From assembly GCA_947095585.1 (NCBI GenBank), contig OX352763.1:113811908-113875907 (forward strand): a DNA stretch of 64,000 bases, in the 5' to 3' direction. Under the pieces are notes generated by a model that saw nothing but the letters and a program-made list of their open reading frames with translations, searched no databases and was not told where the DNA came from. A program made the position numbers and the translations under genes. This stretch comes from Nephrocerus scutellatus (lineage: Eukaryota; Arthropoda; Insecta; Diptera; Pipunculidae). Positions 32,640 to 44,879 of this stretch are shown piece by piece (within the stretch, counting starts at the first letter, position 1; every line of letters starts with the position of its first letter).

Positions 32640-34185
32640 ACTGATCAATATGAAGTGAGGATCGCAATAATCAAAATTAAGACTAACGGAGCTGCTTGTC
32701 CCGATCACCCGACTAATTTCAAGTGAGGAACGCAATAGCTAAAATTAAGCCTAACAAAACTGCTGTCCCGATCACCTAACCAATATCAAGTGAAGATCGT
32801 TATATCCAAACATAAGACTAACGAAGCTGCTGTCCTGATCACCTGACAAATATGGATTAAGGATCCCAATATCCAAACTTAAGGATAAGAAAGATCCTGT
32901 TTCCGACCACCTGACGAATATGAAGTGAGGATCGCAATATCCTAACTTAAACCCAAAAAAGCGGCTGTCCCGATCACCCAAACAATATCAAGTGAAGATC
33001 GAAATACCCAAACTGAGGACTAACGAAGCTGCTGTCCCGATCACCTAACCAATATCAAGTGAAGATCGTTATATCCAAACATAAGACTAACGAAGCTGCT
33101 GTCCTGATCACCTGACAAATATGGATTTAGGATCCCAATATCCAAACTTAAGGATAAGAAAGATCCTGTTTCCGACCACCTGACGAATATGAAGTGAGGA
33201 TCGCAATATCCAAACTTAAACCCAAAAAAGCTGCTGTCCCGATCACCCAAACAATATCAAGTGAAGATCGAAATACCCAAACTGAGGACTAACGAAGCCG
33301 CTTGTCCTGATCACCTAACCAATATCAAGTGAGGATCGCAATATCCAAACTTAAGACCAACAAAGCTGCTGATCACGACCACCCTATCAAGTGAGTATCC
33401 CAAAATCCAAACTGTTGACTAAAAATCTGCTGATCGGGACCACCTAACCAATATAAAGTGAGGATCGCAAACCCAAACTGAGGACTAACGAAACCGCTTG
33501 TCCTGATCACCTAACCAATATCAAGTGAGGATCGCAATATCCAACCTTAAGACTAACAAATATGCTGCTCGCGACCACCTGACCAATATCAAGTGAAGAT
33601 CACAATATCCGAACTCAAGACTAACAAAGCTGCTGATACCGATCACCGGACTAATATCAAGTGGGGATCGCCATATCCAAACCTAAGACTAACAAAGCTG
33701 CTGGTCCCGACCACTTGACCAATATAAAGTGAAGATCGCAATATCCAAACTTAAGGCCAACAAAGCTGCTGGTCCCGACCACTTGACCAATATAAAGTGA
33801 AGATCGCAATATCCAAACTTAAGGGCAACAAAGCTGCTGTTCCCGACCAACTGACCAATATAAAATTAAAATCGCAATATCCAAACTTAAGGATAAGAAA
33901 GATGCTGTTTCCGACCACCTGACGAATATGAAGTGAGGATCACCGAATCCAAAATCAGGACTGACAAAGCTGCTGGTCCCGACCACCTGACCAATATTAA
34001 GTGAGGATCGAAATATCCAAACTTAAGGATAAGAAAGATGCTGTTTCCGACCACCTGACGAATATGAAGTGAGGATCGCAATATCCAAACTTGAGGATAA
34101 CAAATGTGCTGTGTCCGCCCACCTGGCCAATATCAAGTAAGGATCGCAATATCCAAATTTAACACTTACAAAGATGCTGGCCCTG
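32640..34185. repeat. 67-bp satellite array with higher-order organisation
   Basis: About 23 units with landmarks GATCACCT..CCAATATCAAG, TGAGGATCGCAATATCCAAA and CTTAAGACTAACAAAGCTGC. Units differ by 10-25 percent, but a block of four units repeats almost exactly 269 bases apart (32,772-32,981 against 33,041-33,250). That implies amplification of a four-unit block. The open frames in it are by-products of the period. Confidence 0.93.
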
Positions 34186-34775
34186 CTGACCAAACTTTTC
34201 AAAACTACAGGAAATATCTTAATAGAGTAGATCTTCAGACCAGCTTATCTCAAAAATTTGGTGAGATGAACGATTGGAATATGGATGCCCGATCCATAAG
34301 AAAAAAAACGCACTTAACTGCACCAACTATAGAGGAATTAAAAACTAACATCGCCTATAAGATCCTATGTTCCGTACTGTGTGAACGTCTGAAGCCACTA
34401 ATCAACAACTTGATTAGCTGCTACTAGTGCGGCTTTAGTACAGGAAATTCCACAGTCGACTAAATATCCATACTGTAGAAGATTCTGGGGAAGATCCAAA
34501 AACTGCAAATCTATCCTCATCACCTTGTTATAGATTTCAAAGCCGCATCATATGACAGCATTTATTGAGACGAGCTATATAACGTCATGTCTAGATTTGG
34601 CATTTCGTTCAACTCTGCAGGATGACGACGGAGAACCACCATCTTAGTAGAGAGAAGTTCATACGAAACTTTCAAGTCTACGATAGTCTTTTCGACTGCT
34701 AGCTTACGCTTACGACATCGATATCATTGGTAGAACACAACGAGCTATCACTGGAGCATTAACGAGCATTGGCGG
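34186..34775 (+). mobile_element. LINE B-like reverse transcriptase fragment
   Basis: The plus frame reads IAYKILCSVLCERLKPLINN at 34,345-34,410, then in other frames CGFSTGNSTVD and HHLVIDFKAASYDSIY (motif A) near 34,515-34,565, and DELYNVMSRFGIS to 34,610. A motif C trace (LAYAYDIDIIGRTQRAI-type) is at 34,705-34,750. The region before 34,320 resembles the RT linker. It begins directly where the 67-bp satellite ends. Confidence 0.75.
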
Positions 34776-36615
34776 TTAATTAGGGTAATACAAAGTATCT
34801 GCTGGCAACAGGAATGGACACTGAACATCGACGCATTAATCGGAATGTCACAATAGACAGGTAGTTGGCTTGTTAGTGGTTTTTTAAAGCCACTTGTATT
34901 ATACTTGAAGTTCATGGTAATAACTTTATGTGTACCAAGGACTTGAAGTACATGAGATGTCATTTATTTTGGAATTTTTGGTATTAAGGATTTTCTGGAT
35001 CGGAGCTCGAAGTTCACCCCTCGCCACTGCGTTCTAAAAGCTTTCTTTTGAATACCACTGGGTTTTTTTCCAAGAAACTTTTATTTGAAAGAAAAATGAA
35101 AAAGCTCTATTGTGTAACTATCTCGCAGATAGGAATTATAGCGAATTAATCTGATGACCTGTACAAGCGAGGTGACTTTATGACGTAGACAGAACAGCGA
35201 GATAATCACATGCCATTCATAAAAGTCGTGTTGGTTTCATATGAATTAATAGAAATTAATAGAAACTCCCCGAAGATAACGTCATTCCATGTTAATATTC
35301 ATTTATTCAACAAAGAAATGTATCTCGCTTTTGTGTGCGTTAGTAATTATTTTTCCGGTGAATTGTCACAGCAGTAACTGTCACTTGGTTTTTATTTCTC
35401 CCGCCCGTCTGTGGTTGGTGTAACCAACTTTATTTCATTGTTAACTAATGAATTGCAATTCTCGTTGAATTAAATCGAATAATGAATGAACGTTAAGTGC
35501 AGTTGCCGGACGACTAAGTAACAAGGCGATGATTGGGTTTGGTCCGGACAATTGGGGTTTTAACTGAAATTACCGACATTTACAGTTGAGTGGCGGAATT
35601 AATGTTTTTTTTTTGTATATACGAGTACCCTGTATTATATAAAAGTAAAATATCAGATTAAATTCGCAATTCATTGATACACGATCGTTCGATCGAGTGA
35701 TGCATGATGCGATTCAATTTAATTGCAGCGTAAATGTTGTTAATAATTGTTAATTGGTCTACTGCCGACGGTTAGCGGGCATTAATTATAACCTAAACAA
35801 GATATCAGTATCTACGATTGGTTTTTTTTTTTGCTCTTTTGGTCTGCTTAATTGTTACTTATAGTAAAAAACTAAGTGCTGTTATTGCAGAGGGATACAT
35901 TTTTTGTATCGGTTAGAGAAACTGTCAATGATTGAACAACAACCAGTTGAAACCGCACCTTGTATTTTTTTTTATAATGAATAAAGCTAGCAGATCAGTT
36001 CATTATAAACTAAGCAGAGTTTAACGTTTTAACGCTCTCCGTTTGAAGGGACGGTATTATAAAATCGTACGCTATTTCAATAAAAACAAGTGTTATACAA
36101 ATTCCAAGAGAGAAATATGCTCTTAACATTTTCTCATTAAGTAATTACTTAGCTTTAAGAAGCTTTAAGGAGCTGAGTTAAAGACTCTTTCTCAGATGTG
36201 TGACATTTTTTATAAATTGCTTGCACACCTCAGTGCAGGATGTCAGACAAGCCACTATTTACATAACCCTTTCTTTGCAATTGGAAAGTACTCGGCTCGA
36301 AGGACCAGAATTTCCCTTGCCAATCTACCAGAGAGCCAGCGGTATCCCTCTCTTTGACAAAGCATCTGATAAGAGAAGAATTCTGTGAGGTCTCGATTGA
36401 AAAAGTGTATCCGGCTCGAAGGACCACTTGTTGAAGCTAATTACACGTTGTAATAATTTAACATGAAAATCAATTTGACTGTGAAACTAATTCTACTTTA
36501 TTTGACGAGAATGCAAATACCTCGTAACTAATTTGCTTAGTTTAGATTACATACTTAATAACTTTAAATCAAATTATTATGACCTATAAATTGGTTCGGC
36601 CTAATAGGGTATAAA
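34776..36615. other. No gene seen; short duplicated motif near 36,300
   Basis: Mostly AT-rich spacer. The phrase CGGCTCGAAGGACCA occurs at about 36,294 and 36,412 within a short segment that has open frames on both strands but no recognised motif. Confidence 0.4.
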
Positions 36616-36619
36616 ATAT

Positions 36620-37705
36620 ATAGTCAAGTAAGTCAGAGATGATTAGCTCTTTTATTCTAGGCGAAGGAAGCTTGAATATTTTGCTTTTATCACAGTATAG
36701 CGACGGTGACATAACTGCGCGCAGCATGGAAGCCGCTAGTGAAAAATTATACCTGTTTTCAAAACAGACTCCGCCGGGAATACTGAAGGAGTCTCTGAGG
36801 CAGAAAAAAAAATCAGTGCAGTTTTGGGTTGTGACGCAAATGCTCATCAAAAAGTATGGAGCAGCACCGACGTATATGAAAGGATTGAGTCATTTTTTGA
36901 TTATTATGGGCGAGAAGTACTCAACGTAACTCTCGTCTCTGACTCTATTGCTCAGATGGAACACCCATTCTTAGACTATCGCTATTAAATCTTCAAATTT
37001 GACATTAAACCTGCCTATCGAGATACCTTTATAAATAAGAAAATGGCTAATTTGGGGTATATATAGGGAAATGCTAGGGAAGATATTACTCCAAAGCTAC
37101 CAGTCACTATAGAGAAGTTAGATACCATGAGACATGACATGATAGACACTGTAACAAGCGCCATGAATTGCTTTTTTGTCCTGTCCTGTGATAAGACCTA
37201 GAGGTAAACAAAAACCAACTTGGTGGTCCGCAGAGTTAGGGAGGGACCTATCAGAAGGCAAGTAGGGAAGCATTCAATTAAGCCGTAATGAAGGGGATGG
37301 CTCTAGACTGGGACTTCTACGAAGAGCATCTCAGAAATTAAGGATGCAAAGGAAGTCTTGAAAGTCTCTGAGACAAAGTGAAAGGAACCATAGAGACCTC
37401 TAGAAAGATTCTCCCTACAACACTCCAAGTTACTTGATAAAACCGCATGGTTCATGGACGACCTCAAGTTGGGAATGCTTGGAGCTGCTTAAGACTCACA
37501 TTCCTGATTCAATTCGGTTAAGTGACTCAGTCGTGATCAGTCATTACGAAGTATCCTACTCGGCTTACACGAAAGATATCGTGCGTAATAAGCGGCTTTA
37601 AACCTTATAAACCGGCTTACACTGATAGGATAATCCCTGAGGTAATTCAGACTAACTCGGGGAGTATACTCCCATGGTTGGAAGCAATTTTCACAGAAAG
37701 TCTGA
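36620..37705 (+). mobile_element. LINE A fragment: endonuclease end, linker and start of RT
   Basis: Across shifting frames the plus strand reads EKKISAVLGCDANAHQKVWS at about 36,805-36,865, then TDVYERIESFFDYY. VLNVTLVSDSI and a D.RY block follow near 36,920-36,985, corresponding to the end of an AP-like endonuclease (GCDANAHH..W, LTLVSDS, SDHRY). Around 37,590-37,690, FKPYKPAYTDRIIPEVIQ and LPWLEAIFTESL match the entry to the reverse transcriptase. It then runs into a LINE D piece on the opposite strand. Many stops are present. Confidence 0.8.
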
Positions 37706-37990
37706 TAAACTGAGATTGCTGTCGTCAGCGAAATGATGAGTTCAATCAGAAATGGCAGACACAGGTGATCATTTACGATAATAAGAAAGAGTGTCGGTGA
37801 CAAAATAGAGCCTTGAGGAACACCAGCGTGTATGAGTTGAATATTCGATTTTAAAACATTCAATACGATTTAGATTGAACGATCAGAAAGGCAGCAGGGT
37901 CTTATCGATTTCGACAAAAGAGTTTGACGCCAGACACGAATCACTTCCTTTGGGACATTGAAGTATTTCAGTTTCTGGTCAAAGTCGAAA
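37690..37990 (-). mobile_element. LINE D reverse transcriptase fragment
   Basis: The minus strand reads IVLNVLKSNIQLIHAGVPQG, then SILSPTLFLIIVND and, after a shift, a SLADDSNL-like block near 37,730. HAGVPQGSILSPTLFL is motif B. The stretch upstream (37,990-37,880) gives a W.QTLLSKSIRPC-type segment preceding motif B in this lineage. It is joined head-on to LINE A sequence near 37,700. Confidence 0.8.
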
Positions 37991-39050
37991 TTTGACTCGG
38001 CTTACGTAGGCACTGCAAGAAATTCTCATTCGTTTAAATTTTTTTCGCTTTTCCTTACTAGGATTTACTTTATTAAACAGGAAAGTATACCTCTCTAAAC
38101 TCAGAGGCCACTTTGCAACTCAATCTTCCCTCAATCTACCATTCATCTTTCTAGGTTTTGTGACACCTAGTCCTGCATGGTGTCGTGAATGATGTTTCTG
38201 ATCGGATTAGGAGTTTTATCTTAATCGATATTGCCATTATGTTGTGGTGGATGAGCGTGAAAGATCACACCAGATCACTTATACAATATTTTATAAATTA
38301 TAAATAATATTTTCATTTTCACAAACTGGGTTGTCATTGAGTTGAAAACTGGAAATGACTCCAGGGTTCAACAACTCTAACCAATCAGCTATCAGACTGA
38401 GAATGATCACTTCCTTCGTCCGATGTTCAAATCAGAGATCTCAGAAACAAGCGTCTATAACTCTAACCCCTAAGCCTTATTCTCCATCTGAAGCAATAAT
38501 TACTCTTTTAAAATATTAATCATCTTAAGTGTAATTACCTTTGGTATTAATGATCGTGCCGCTTTTGTGTGGTACAAAGTAACAACGTCACGTCATACAA
38601 GTACGTTTAAAACAAGCTTATGATGTCTTTAATGAACCCACACACCTTTCGTGCGAGTCTGTTGTAGGAACCCTTATGCCGGTTTCTCGCCTCTTGCAAT
38701 TAATTGATAAATATAATGTTAACCAATTTGGAAGTTAATTTACCTTTTACGTCACGGATATGTCTGTCTGGTCGGAAAAGTAATTGCAGTAATGCCTGGG
38801 TGGAAGTTGTATGGTATAGGTGTATAGAAACGAGTACTCGCATCTATGTTGTTGTTGTACATTTGAAGATTTTTCTACATCAGCTAATCTGATTGAAATT
38901 AACTCTAATAACAAGCTTATTCGTAGCAAATGATTAATGCTGCAGACAAACGTGGGCGTTCTGATTAATCTCCAGTCTGTCGTGGAAATTGAATGTAAAG
39001 AATTAATTTTAGTAATTTTTTATGTATTACAATAATTGTTAAATATGTTA
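37991..39050. other. No gene seen
   Basis: Unannotated spacer. Small open frames on both strands lack motifs. Confidence 0.5.
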
Positions 39051-39054
39051 TTGT

Positions 39055-39998
39055 TGTACAGTTTTGTTATTCTTAAGCGAATAAGAATACCAGAACTAAA
39101 TCAAGTTGGAAATATCATAAATAACCTTTCCCATAATGCAGCTATCTGGTATACAGACGGATCTAAAACAAATACAGGGACAGGAGCAGGAGTATTCGGG
39201 CTCAGAACCACACTACGAATACCCTAACCGTTTTCCAGACAGAAACAACAGAAGAATGTATGAAAAGTAGATACAAAAGAACCGAGATGTACATGATCTC
39301 CAACAGTCAGGCCACACTGGTAGTAGCATTAAAAGACCCAGAATTAAATTCCAGAACAACGTGGAACTGCTACTGCCACCTAAATGAACTGGCCAGCCCC
39401 ACCACAAGATCACCCTAATGTCGTCTCCCAGCCATTCGGGCATCAAAGGGAATGAGGCTGCATACCTCAGTACAAGAGAAGGCGCAGAAGGAATTTTCAC
39501 CGGCCCCAAACCAAGCATTGCTTATTCCAGAAGCCACCTCAAGAATAAGTTAAATGAAAGGGTAAATAATGACATCGAAGCGAAGTGGGAATGATCGACT
39601 GGGATGTTACAAACTAAAAAGCTTTTCAAATACAACATAAAAGACATAGACAAAGCAATTTAGGTAAACCGCCGTGCACTCAGTTTTCTTGTCTGGTTCA
39701 TGACCAGACATGACCAGACTTAATAAAAAGAGGGGAATTCTAAATGGATCGCTGCCGCTTCTGCAACGAGGTAAAAGAAACGCCCGAACACATACTTTTT
39801 ATATGTGACGCTTCTCATCCGGAAGAGATGTCAATACCTCAAGCATCACACAGTTCCATGGCAGAATGTCAGACCGATCGACCTGGCAGATATAATGTCA
39901 TTCATAATGGAACTAAGCCACCATGGTATGGTGGTGGAATGCACAATAGATTTTAAGGTCGCAGAACACAAAGCTTCTCAGCTCACCAATAATAATAA
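39055..39998 (+). mobile_element. LINE A 3' end: RNase H and C-terminal zinc-knuckle-like motif
   Basis: The frame reads LNQVGNIINNLSHNAAIWYT and DGSKTNTGTGAGVFGLRTTL at 39,095-39,220, the first RNase H strand with its catalytic aspartate. Scraps of later RNase H blocks (GHQRE / IKGNEAAYLSTREGAEG-type at about 39,440-39,490) follow. Near 39,744 MDRCRFCNEVKETPEHILFI gives the C..C....H...C motif found at the end of I-like LINE polyproteins. The copy ends with AATAATAATAATAATAAGC at 39,989-40,005, presumably its tail. It is directly followed by LINE B. Confidence 0.85.
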
Positions 39999-40059
39999 TA
40001 ATAAGCATTTGCGAGAAGTGTTTTTTTGCAATCATTAGTACGGGATAAGTTTTGTACTA

Positions 40060-42440
40060 ACCCAGATGCCACATAAGACAGTACCGATATTTGAAAAGAG
40101 TGTAAAAATCCTTATGGAGGATATGAATGCGAAAATAGGTAGGGAGCCAGTACACAGGCAGTACATTGGTACCCATACCTTACACGAGAACACTAATAAC
40201 AATGGACAACAAGTACAGAGATGCCAGCAAGCAATAATTTGGTCGTTGCGAGTAAACTGTTTGCGCGTAAAAATATCCACAATGCCACCTAGGTATCTCC
40301 TGATGGTTCCATTCGTAACCAGATAGACCACGTGTTGATAGACCGCTGCCACAACCCGAACCTGATGACGGTACGAATGTACCGAGGTGCCAACGTCGAC
40401 TCGGACCACTATCTTGTTGGTATGGTGCTCCGAGCGCGGATTGCACCATCACGAATCACAGATTCGAGTCGCTACGCCCTTCGCTATGAAGAGACCAGAA
40501 ACAACTACGGTCAAGCGATAGGATTCGCTCAAAAGTCCTGGGGCTGAGATGTCGGGAGTGAAAGAGAAACGGTATGACGCAATATAGACCGCGTTGCACA
40601 TACTGCAAAGACAAACTGAGGAATTGGAGGCTCCAACAATGACCGAATACCATACTTTGCTGCCGCCACCAAGCACAGACGAAGTTAGGCTCGAAAATAA
40701 TAAGGGCCCGGGATCAAGTGGGATCTCAGATCTCATGATTAAAATAGGAGGCCCCACAATAATAGTGCAAGTATGCACGAAGAAGCGATGCCAGAAGGGA
40801 GATATCACAACCTGCAGCAATTATCGTCATATACCGTTGCTAAGTACCGCCACCGCATCCTCAAGACAGGATAGCCCAATACGCTAAAGTCATCATTGGT
40901 ACATACCAGTGTGGCTTCATCCCAATTAAACCAACAATAGATTTACACCCTTAGCTTATGGAAAAATGTCGAGAGTTTCAAAACTCACTACACCATCATT
41001 TTATAGACTTTTAAAGCGTAGTCAGAGTAGAACTTTATAAAGCCATGAAAGAATTCGGCATCCAATGTTATAAGCCAAGTAAAAATATCCTGATTACTAT
41101 CAAGCCCATTCAACATCTATAACGGGCTCCGACAAGCGGATGGACTATCCTGCGTCCTCATCATTGGAGAAAGTGATCCGAGACTCTGACGTAACGGCGA
41201 GAGGAACAACCCTCTCTAAGTCTATTCAGATACTGGCTTACGCAGACGATATTGACATCGTTGGTAGATACCAAAGGGCTGTACAGGAAGCTTTCATCCA
41301 GATCGAGCGGGCGGCACGAAATCTGGGGCTGCACATAAATGAGAGCAGAACAAAGCACATGGCGGTCACGTCTGCCAGTAGACGATCCAACATTGGTCCC
41401 GCAATTAAAATAGCGGAACGCGAATTTGAAGTAGTACAGTCCTTTAACTATCTCAGGTCAACTGTAGCAGTCGATAACAGCATGGAACCAGAAATACGCG
41501 CACGATTGCTTAAAGCCAACAAAGCTTTACTAGACTGTATACTAGACTCTTCAAATCCAGGAACTGAACCATAATATCCAAGCTGCTAGTATATACGACA
41601 ATGGTCATACCAGTATTTACATCTCGATCCTAGACTTGGGTGCTTAGCATAAAGAATTCTGACCTGTTAGCCGTGTTCGAGAGTTAAGTCTTACGGAGAA
41701 TTGTTGGTCCCGTATGTGAGGAAGAACGATTCTGGAGACTCTGTAATGTGGCGATTTACAAGCGTTGCTGTGCGTACTGTGTTGCTGTCCTGCTGTCCGT
41801 TTTTCTAAGGGATATAATAACGATCGGTGGGCGCCGTGGCTCAGTGGTAATGCACATGGCTGCTGCGCAGGAGGTTCAGGTTCGAATCCCAGCAACACCA
41901 AAAAGTATTTTTCACGGTGTCCCACCTCTCGCGAATGGGTGACAAACGTTCCGAGAGTAATTAAATACCTTGTCACGGAAAGCTTCTCAATTCGCCGTTC
42001 GGATCCGGCCTTAAATTGTAGGTGCCTTCCATTTGTGTCCAAAAAATTAACATGTGCAGCACAAATGGACCGCAATGGTCTGTCGCGCCAAATATTATTA
42101 TTATAATAACGATCGAAGAGCTTCGGTTGTTGAAACTAGAACAAGTGCTTCGCTATCTTAAAGTAACGAAGAAATTTGAATAGTTAACTTACTGGGAACG
42201 GGTACAATGGACCGAAGGTCTGAGTGCTCTGGTGTGGTGATTCTCAGATTATCACACCAACCTGCACTACAACTATATATCCTTTCCACGACGATTGGTT
42301 CTACGCACCGAAAGGACCCCAATACCTACCAAGACATTGGGCCAAAGATCGTCAACACTACAACAGGTTTGAGATTGGATCACTTGGATCCACTCCCTGG
42401 ACCTGGAGTTGCTACAACAACAACAACAACAACTATATAT
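40060..42440 (+). mobile_element. LINE B, long but broken copy (endonuclease, RT and C-terminus), interrupted by a SINE
   Basis: The endonuclease part reads KILMEDMNAKIGREPVHRQ at 40,105-40,160, FVTRIDHVLIDRCHNPNL in two frames to about 40,360 and GANVDSDHYLVGMVLRARI at 40,385-40,440. The GDH-type DSDHYLVG is the catalytic end of the domain. The linker and RT follow: NYRHIPLL near 40,820, HHHFIDF (motif A) at 40,995, and ILAYADDIDIVGRYQRAVQE at 41,228-41,285 (motif C with both aspartates). RSNIGPAIKIAEREFEVVQS comes next to 41,440. RRIVGPVCEEERFWRL closes at about 41,690-41,760. A SINE (41,827-42,102) splits the 3' part, which ends in a CAACAACAACAAC run at 42,418-42,432. Frameshifts and stops prevent function. 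Confidence 0.88.
41827..42102 (+). mobile_element. tRNA-derived SINE, copy 3, with perfect 13-bp target duplication
   Basis: The direct repeat ATAATAACGATCG lies at 41,814-41,826 and 42,103-42,115. Between them are the head GTGGGCGCCGTGGCTCAGTG (A box), CAGGTTCGAATCCC (B box at about 41,878), the shared body and the 3' end TCGCGCCAAATATTATTATT. This is the best-preserved copy, and it shows that the family moves by reverse transcription and has been active recently. Total length is about 276 bases. Confidence 0.93.
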
Positions 42441-42467
42441 AGACCTGTCACACATTATGCGTTGTGT

Positions 42468-42821
42468 GGCGCAGGGATATAAGTCCCAGTATTTATTTTT
42501 GGGACTTATGACCTCTAATTATGACCCTAAACCGATCGGGACATAAGTTCAAAAATTTTTTGTCAAAGATGGGACATAGGTCCCAAATTTTCGGACAGAT
42601 AATTATTAAAAAATGATTTGTGGACTTTCGTTACATACATAAAAAGGCTACTTTTGAAAGGTGCAGGGACATAAGTCTCAAAAATTTTTTTTTTAGGACT
42701 TATTTCCCGGGGCGGGTTGGACATTAGTCCCTAATTCGATTGGGGACCTATGTCCATTATTCGACAAAAAAAATTAGGTGGGACATAAGTCCCAATTTTT
42801 TTGGACTTATGTCCCTGCGCC
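42468..42821. mobile_element. 354-bp palindrome-rich MITE with GGCGCAGGGA ends
   Basis: The element begins GGCGCAGGGATATAAGTCCC and ends, in inverse, GGCGCAGGGACATAAGTCC. Inverted similarity extends about 45 bases. Inside, the word GGGACATAAGTCCC or its inverse occurs about ten times, in both orientations, each able to pair with the next. The flanks GCGTTGTGT (42,459-42,467) and GCATTGTTT (42,822-42,830) agree at 7 of 9 positions, suggesting an 8- or 9-bp target duplication as made by hAT or Mutator-like transposases. It has no coding capacity. It lies directly after the LINE B tail. Confidence 0.8.
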
Positions 42822-42830
42822 GCATTGTTT

Positions 42831-44879
42831 CAGGTTTGAGAAGTACCTATGTAATGTAACAAACATTGTGACAAAGTTGTATTCATATGGATTTTCCTTC
42901 TTTTTTTATTTCTTACGTTATTAAGATTTTAACTATCAACCAACACCGAAGCACCTATACACATTTTGTTTAGAATGAATTATATTCAACTTCGAAAGAC
43001 CTACAATTGTAATTTGAACAGAGAATGCAATGTATATTAGAACCTTTTGCTAGTACGTCGAGAAGCTTACCAATCGCATACATCTACTACTTTTTCTATT
43101 TGTCAGAAAGTTATTATCAAATTTAAATTATAATAATACTCAGAAAAATTATTGAATATTAACGATAAATATTTAAAAAAAAAATAATTCGTGTTTTGTT
43201 CAGATAGGAAAGTGCAAAAGATCCGAAGAAATTTCGATCTTCAAGTTGTTCTTCGATCGGATCGGAATAAAATTCCCAATCACCATAATTATCCATGAAT
43301 GGTTTATTCTTTTATAATTTATCTCTTGCTGGGATTATAAAATATTTTATTTGATGTTTACATTTCGTTTGAGTTTCCTGCAGCACGATCACTTGATCGT
43401 TGGTCGTTGTGTATACGGATGAGAATAATTATTTATGAAACGTTTTCGTTCGTTAATTTTGCATTTAAGTATAATTTAATAAAATTGGTCAAGAACACCA
43501 GACTATGATCGTTTTAAAAATAACTTTAGAGATTTATTTTTTTCGCTCTCTCTCTGATGGTTCAATTCGTGTCTAAATCAAGTAAACTATTTGGACTTTA
43601 AAACTGATAATGAAATATCATGAAAGCACGTATTCAAATGTTGTTATAAATTCACATGATTATCACTAAATTTCATTTCATTTATGGCATGATCACTTTT
43701 CTTAGATTATTTTGCAATCGTTTTGCAATAAACAATTTCGCTATTACTTTTTTTGAATTTATGAGATTCGCCGAACGACGAACAACGATCACTGCACCGC
43801 CGCAATTTGATTCTGTCGATTTCTTTTTCTGTGTTTCTCCTCCCTTCTTTACTTTGGCTCTGACACCACAAGTCAAAAATTAAGACTTTCACGGATCGAA
43901 AGTAACCGACAGCCGATCGCGATCACTTTATAACTTTAACTAAAGTGAATATATTTCCCCAATATAACGCTGTCGTACGAAAAACGTTTTGCTATGTGAA
44001 TATGAAATTGAAACAACAACAACAAGGAAGCAGAACGGCCAGCACCAGAGCTCCAGAGCTCAGACCTCAGAGTTGGAAAACACAACACAACACAACACGA
44101 AGGAGAGCAGCAGAGTTGTTGGAATTTCGACATGGTCGATACGGCGACCACCACTCAATACGCTTACGCTTAAAGCTGGCAGCGCTGTACTCGTAGCTGT
44201 ACTGTATGGACAGACAGAAAGAGTGCAAAGTATATAAAGTAAATAAAAAATCATTAAAAGAAATTTAATTTGAAGCTCGGTTCTCTTGATGATGTTATTG
44301 CTGTTATACTGGCAACATCTTCACAGGCTTGATTTCAGTTTAGCTTATTCGGAGCTTAGTTTTTGGTTTTAGAGGAACTTCAGTAGCAGCTGCATACTTA
44401 AATTTACCCAACTTAAGCTGAACTTTAATAGTCTTGAAGTTACAGTGTAGTAGGTACTTGTATATGTACAGCTGGTTTCCGATTTCTTATGATATCAATG
44501 TATAAAAAAGGTGGAACAAACGCGATAATCGTAGAACCTACTTTCTTGGAAAAAAAGCTCTCTCAGTTGTGAAACCCAACTGAAAGTTCCATAATGTAGT
44601 TTAGTGGAACTGCGGAATAGGCCTGGACTGGACTTGAAGTTCACCCTTTGCAATAAATAATGCAAACCGAGTGCTATTGTAATTGATAGCACGCGACAGA
44701 AAATGCAAATTCAACTGCATATTACAGTGGGTAGTGGAAGACTTCGTACGTTTTATTTGAATTATTAAACGGTGGTAGGGAAGAAGCAGAACAAATGCAG
44801 AGTTGGTACTTCATGAAGTACATATGTACCTGTACATATGTCAATGTCAAAACGTCAGTCAAGGTTTACATTTTTACCA
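42831..44879. other. No gene recognised; short CpG- and repeat-containing stretch near 44,000-44,200
   Basis: Mostly AT-rich spacer. From 43,770 to 44,210 the sequence is less AT-rich, with CAACAACAACAA, a CACAACACAACACAACACGA run and a TATATAAAGTAAATA box at 44,229-44,243. A promoter or untranslated exon is conceivable in either direction, but nothing decides it. Confidence 0.35.

Noticed and set aside
32772..33250. Two nearly identical 69-residue minus-strand frames
   Set aside because: They are two copies of the four-unit block of the 67-bp satellite and carry no independent coding evidence.
40035..40452. Minus-strand frames opposite the LINE B endonuclease
   Set aside because: Antisense shadows; the plus strand carries the recognisable endonuclease blocks. 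The same shadows recur opposite the copy at 58,139-58,409.
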